The notes beneath the pieces were generated by a model, which saw nothing but the letters and a program-made list of their open reading frames with translations, was not told the origin of the DNA and did not search any database. Below are positions 46,259 through 47,671 of a DNA stretch of 47,671 nt, piece by piece. Each line of letters begins with the position of its first letter. Within the stretch, counting starts at the first letter, position 1. The stretch is from Clostridiales bacterium (GTDB taxonomy: Bacteria; Bacillota; Clostridia; Oscillospirales; Oscillospiraceae): the NCBI GenBank assembly GCA_014799505.1, contig JAAVHV010000015.1, forward strand, positions 32,343 through 80,013, given 5' to 3'. Position numbers and translations under genes: made by a program.

Positions 46259-46340
46259 TATAAACTGGAATAAATGATCGGGTGCGGCTTGCATATATTT
46301 TTTGGAAGAAATATTGGAGAGAAACCGGTTCTGGAAAATA

Positions 46341-46375
46341 AAATCGACAGGCTCCTCGTGGAAGTCTGTCGATTT
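46341..46375 (-). terminator. Terminator of the aldo/keto reductase gene
   Basis: 10-bp stem (46341-46350 with 46366-46375) with a 15-nt loop, followed on the minus strand by a T-rich run. It begins about 20 nt after the reductase stop codon. Confidence 0.7.
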
Positions 46376-46394
46376 ATGCTTTGCGCTGACGATA

Positions 46395-47312
46395 TTACGG
46401 AAGCTGTTTTCCTGCGGCCATATACAGTGCGTACCACTCTTCCCGCGTCAGAGTTATGTCGGACGCCTGACTGATATCCGCGATCCGCTGCTTGTTGGTG
46501 CTGCCCACAATGGTTTGAATCCTGGCCGGATGCCGGAGGATCCAGGCAACCGCAATCGCGTTCTTAGACACGTGATACTTTTCGGCCAGCTCCTGGAGCA
46601 GGCGGTTCAGCTCGGGGAATTTATCACTGTCTACAAACACCCCCTCAAACATACCGTACTGGAAGGGAGACCATGCCTGGATGGTGATCCCTTTTAACCG
46701 GCAGTACTCCAAGATACCGCCGTCTCGATTGATGCCAGCGTCGTTATGCACATTGACGTTCAGGCCGGAATCAATCATATCGCAGTGGGCGATGCTGAGC
46801 TGAAGCTGATTCACGATAATCTTATTGCCGCAGTAGTGGTTTAGCAGCTCGATTTGCCCGGCGTTTTGGTTGCTGACGCCAAAGCAGCGAACCTTTCCCT
46901 GGCGTTCCAGGGTGTCAAAGGCTTCCGCCACCTCCTCCGGTTCCATGAGGGTGTCCGGGCGGTGGAGCAGAAAGAGGTCGATATAGTCCGTTTTGAGCCG
47001 TTTCAGGCTGGCGTCTGCCGACGCCAAAATGTGCTGCTTGGAAAAGTCGTAGCATACGCCGGGGCGGATGCCGCACTTGGTCTGGATGATCATACGTTCC
47101 CGCAGGGAGGGATCCACCGCCTCGCCGAAGATGCACTCGGCCGCCCCTTTGGCGTAAATGTCCGCGTGGTCAAAGAAGTTGATGCCATGATCCATGGCGG
47201 TGTCAATCAGCTCCCTGACCGCCTTCGTGGAACCAAGACCAGTGATCCTCATGCAGCCAAGGCCGATCTCGGGTACTTCCAGCGCTCCGTTTCCCAGATT
47301 AATTTTCTTCAT
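46395..47312 (-). CDS. Aldo/keto reductase (YdhF-like)
   Basis: A 305-residue NADPH-dependent oxidoreductase with a complete tetrad: FFDHADIY (Asp, Tyr), IIQTKCG (Lys) and FLLHRPD (His), and a C-terminal cofactor site (IVGSTNKQRI). It lacks the Fe-S tail of the two reductases at the left of the window. The nearest familiar relative is E. coli YdhF; the substrate is unknown. It lies 38 nt after an AraC-type regulator on the same strand. AAAGGA precedes the ATG by 12 nt. Confidence 0.92.
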   Translation of the reverse strand: MKKINLGNGALEVPEIGLGCMRITGLGSTKAVRELIDTAMDHGINFFDHADIYAKGAAECIFGEAVDPSLRERMIIQTKCGIRPGVCYDFSKQHILASADASLKRLKTDYIDLFLLHRPDTLMEPEEVAEAFDTLERQGKVRCFGVSNQNAGQIELLNHYCGNKIIVNQLQLSIAHCDMIDSGLNVNVHNDAGINRDGGILEYCRLKGITIQAWSPFQYGMFEGVFVDSDKFPELNRLLQELAEKYHVSKNAIAVAWILRHPARIQTIVGSTNKQRIADISQASDITLTREEWYALYMAAGKQLP

Positions 47313-47350
47313 GTTAATGATTGTTCCTTTCCGCTATGCGCCAAGGTGTC

Positions 47351-47671
47351 TCAATTTCTACCGCAGTGCAGATTTCGCCACTCCGCGGCGGAGATACCCT
47401 CCAGCCGTTTAAACACCCGGGAAAAGTGGGCGGTGTCGGCGTAGCCCACCCGTCCCGCAATCTCACTGATGCGCAGGGCGGGGTCCTCCATCAGCTTTTT
47501 CGCCTGCTGCACCCGTACCGAGTTGAGCAGGTCGTAAAAGGTCTGCCCCAGGTGGCGGTTGAGCAGCTTGCTCAGGTGCCACTGGCTGACGTAGCAGTGA
47601 TCCGCCACGTCCTGAAGGGACAGCCGCTGGGCATGGTGCTCCTGGATGTACGTCTGGGCCTGCCGCACCAG
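47351..47671 (-). CDS. AraC-family DNA-binding domain, N-terminus outside window
   Basis: The last 106 residues of a regulator. Both helix-turn-helix units of the AraC domain are present (LSLQDVADHCYVSQWHLSKLL and ISEIAGRVGYADTAHFSRVFKR). The frame is open to the window edge, so the upstream sensory or receiver domain is not visible. It may control the reductase gene 38 nt downstream. Confidence 0.92.
   Translation of the reverse strand: MVRQAQTYIQEHHAQRLSLQDVADHCYVSQWHLSKLLNRHLGQTFYDLLNSVRVQQAKKLMEDPALRISEIAGRVGYADTAHFSRVFKRLEGISAAEWRNLHCGRN

Larger units (their letters stand above)
45898..46394. other. Gene-poor stretch between GH3 and the next aldo/keto reductase
   Basis: Apart from the GH78 tail (45894-46092), this region holds a short minus-strand frame (MGYLSAAFDDSSSMHWLAQC and about 28 further residues, near 46087-46233) that I cannot assign, a candidate promoter at 46230-46258, and the terminator at 46341-46375. 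I see no complete gene. Confidence 0.5.

Overview
The window looks like chromosomal DNA of a high-GC, strictly anaerobic gut Firmicute of the Oscillospiraceae type (Flavonifractor, Oscillibacter or Intestinimonas-like). Support: strong AGGAGG-type ribosome sites, SigA-like promoters, Fe-S-tailed aldo/keto reductases, a GPH sugar symporter beside a GH36 galactosidase, an SLH-domain surface protein, YesM/YesN-type regulators, and a PyrK/PyrD-type pyrimidine operon. The genus is an inference; there is no rRNA, tRNA or CRISPR array here.

Left part (1-11.7 kb). A minus-strand run encodes two Fe-S aldo/keto reductases, an alpha-galactosidase (GH36), a GPH-type sugar:cation symporter and a GH13 alpha-glucosidase cut by the window edge: a galactoside/oligosaccharide use locus. 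Next to it is a thiol-redox module: a small membrane protein ending in a CxxC tail, a membrane polyferredoxin fused to a thioredoxin domain, and, divergently, a large thioredoxin-fold lipoprotein.

Most unusual part (11.8-15.9 kb). A clearly AT-richer island, set between the 3' ends of its neighbours, carries a tightly coupled four-gene operon: metallophosphoesterase with a C-terminal thymidylate-synthase-like domain, MazG-type pyrophosphohydrolase, an unusual dTMP-kinase-like protein, and a radical SAM protein. I do not recognise this set as a named system. It looks like a nucleotide-handling, possibly defence or modification, cassette acquired by transfer.

Middle (16-28.6 kb). An AfuABC/FbpABC-like ABC transporter (binding protein, fused double permease, enlarged ATPase) lies divergent to a three-gene sensory operon (binding protein, YesM-type kinase, AraC-type response regulator). 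That layout resembles HptARS/AfuABC hexose-phosphate sensing and uptake. A large BvgS/EvgS-like hybrid kinase follows.

Right part (28.8-47.7 kb). A pyrimidine operon pyrC-carB-pyrK-pyrD-pyrF-pyrB runs from a good promoter. It lacks carA, and its PyrB carries a PyrI-like zinc tail. Then come an SLH/YcdB-like surface protein, glycerate kinase divergent from a CdaR regulator that has lost its DNA-binding end, a decayed MFS transporter, an aldehyde dehydrogenase, a GH3 beta-glucosidase preceded by the coupled tail of a deleted GH78 rhamnosidase-like gene, an aldo/keto reductase and the end of an AraC-family regulator. The 40.6-46.3 kb stretch shows repeated gene loss.
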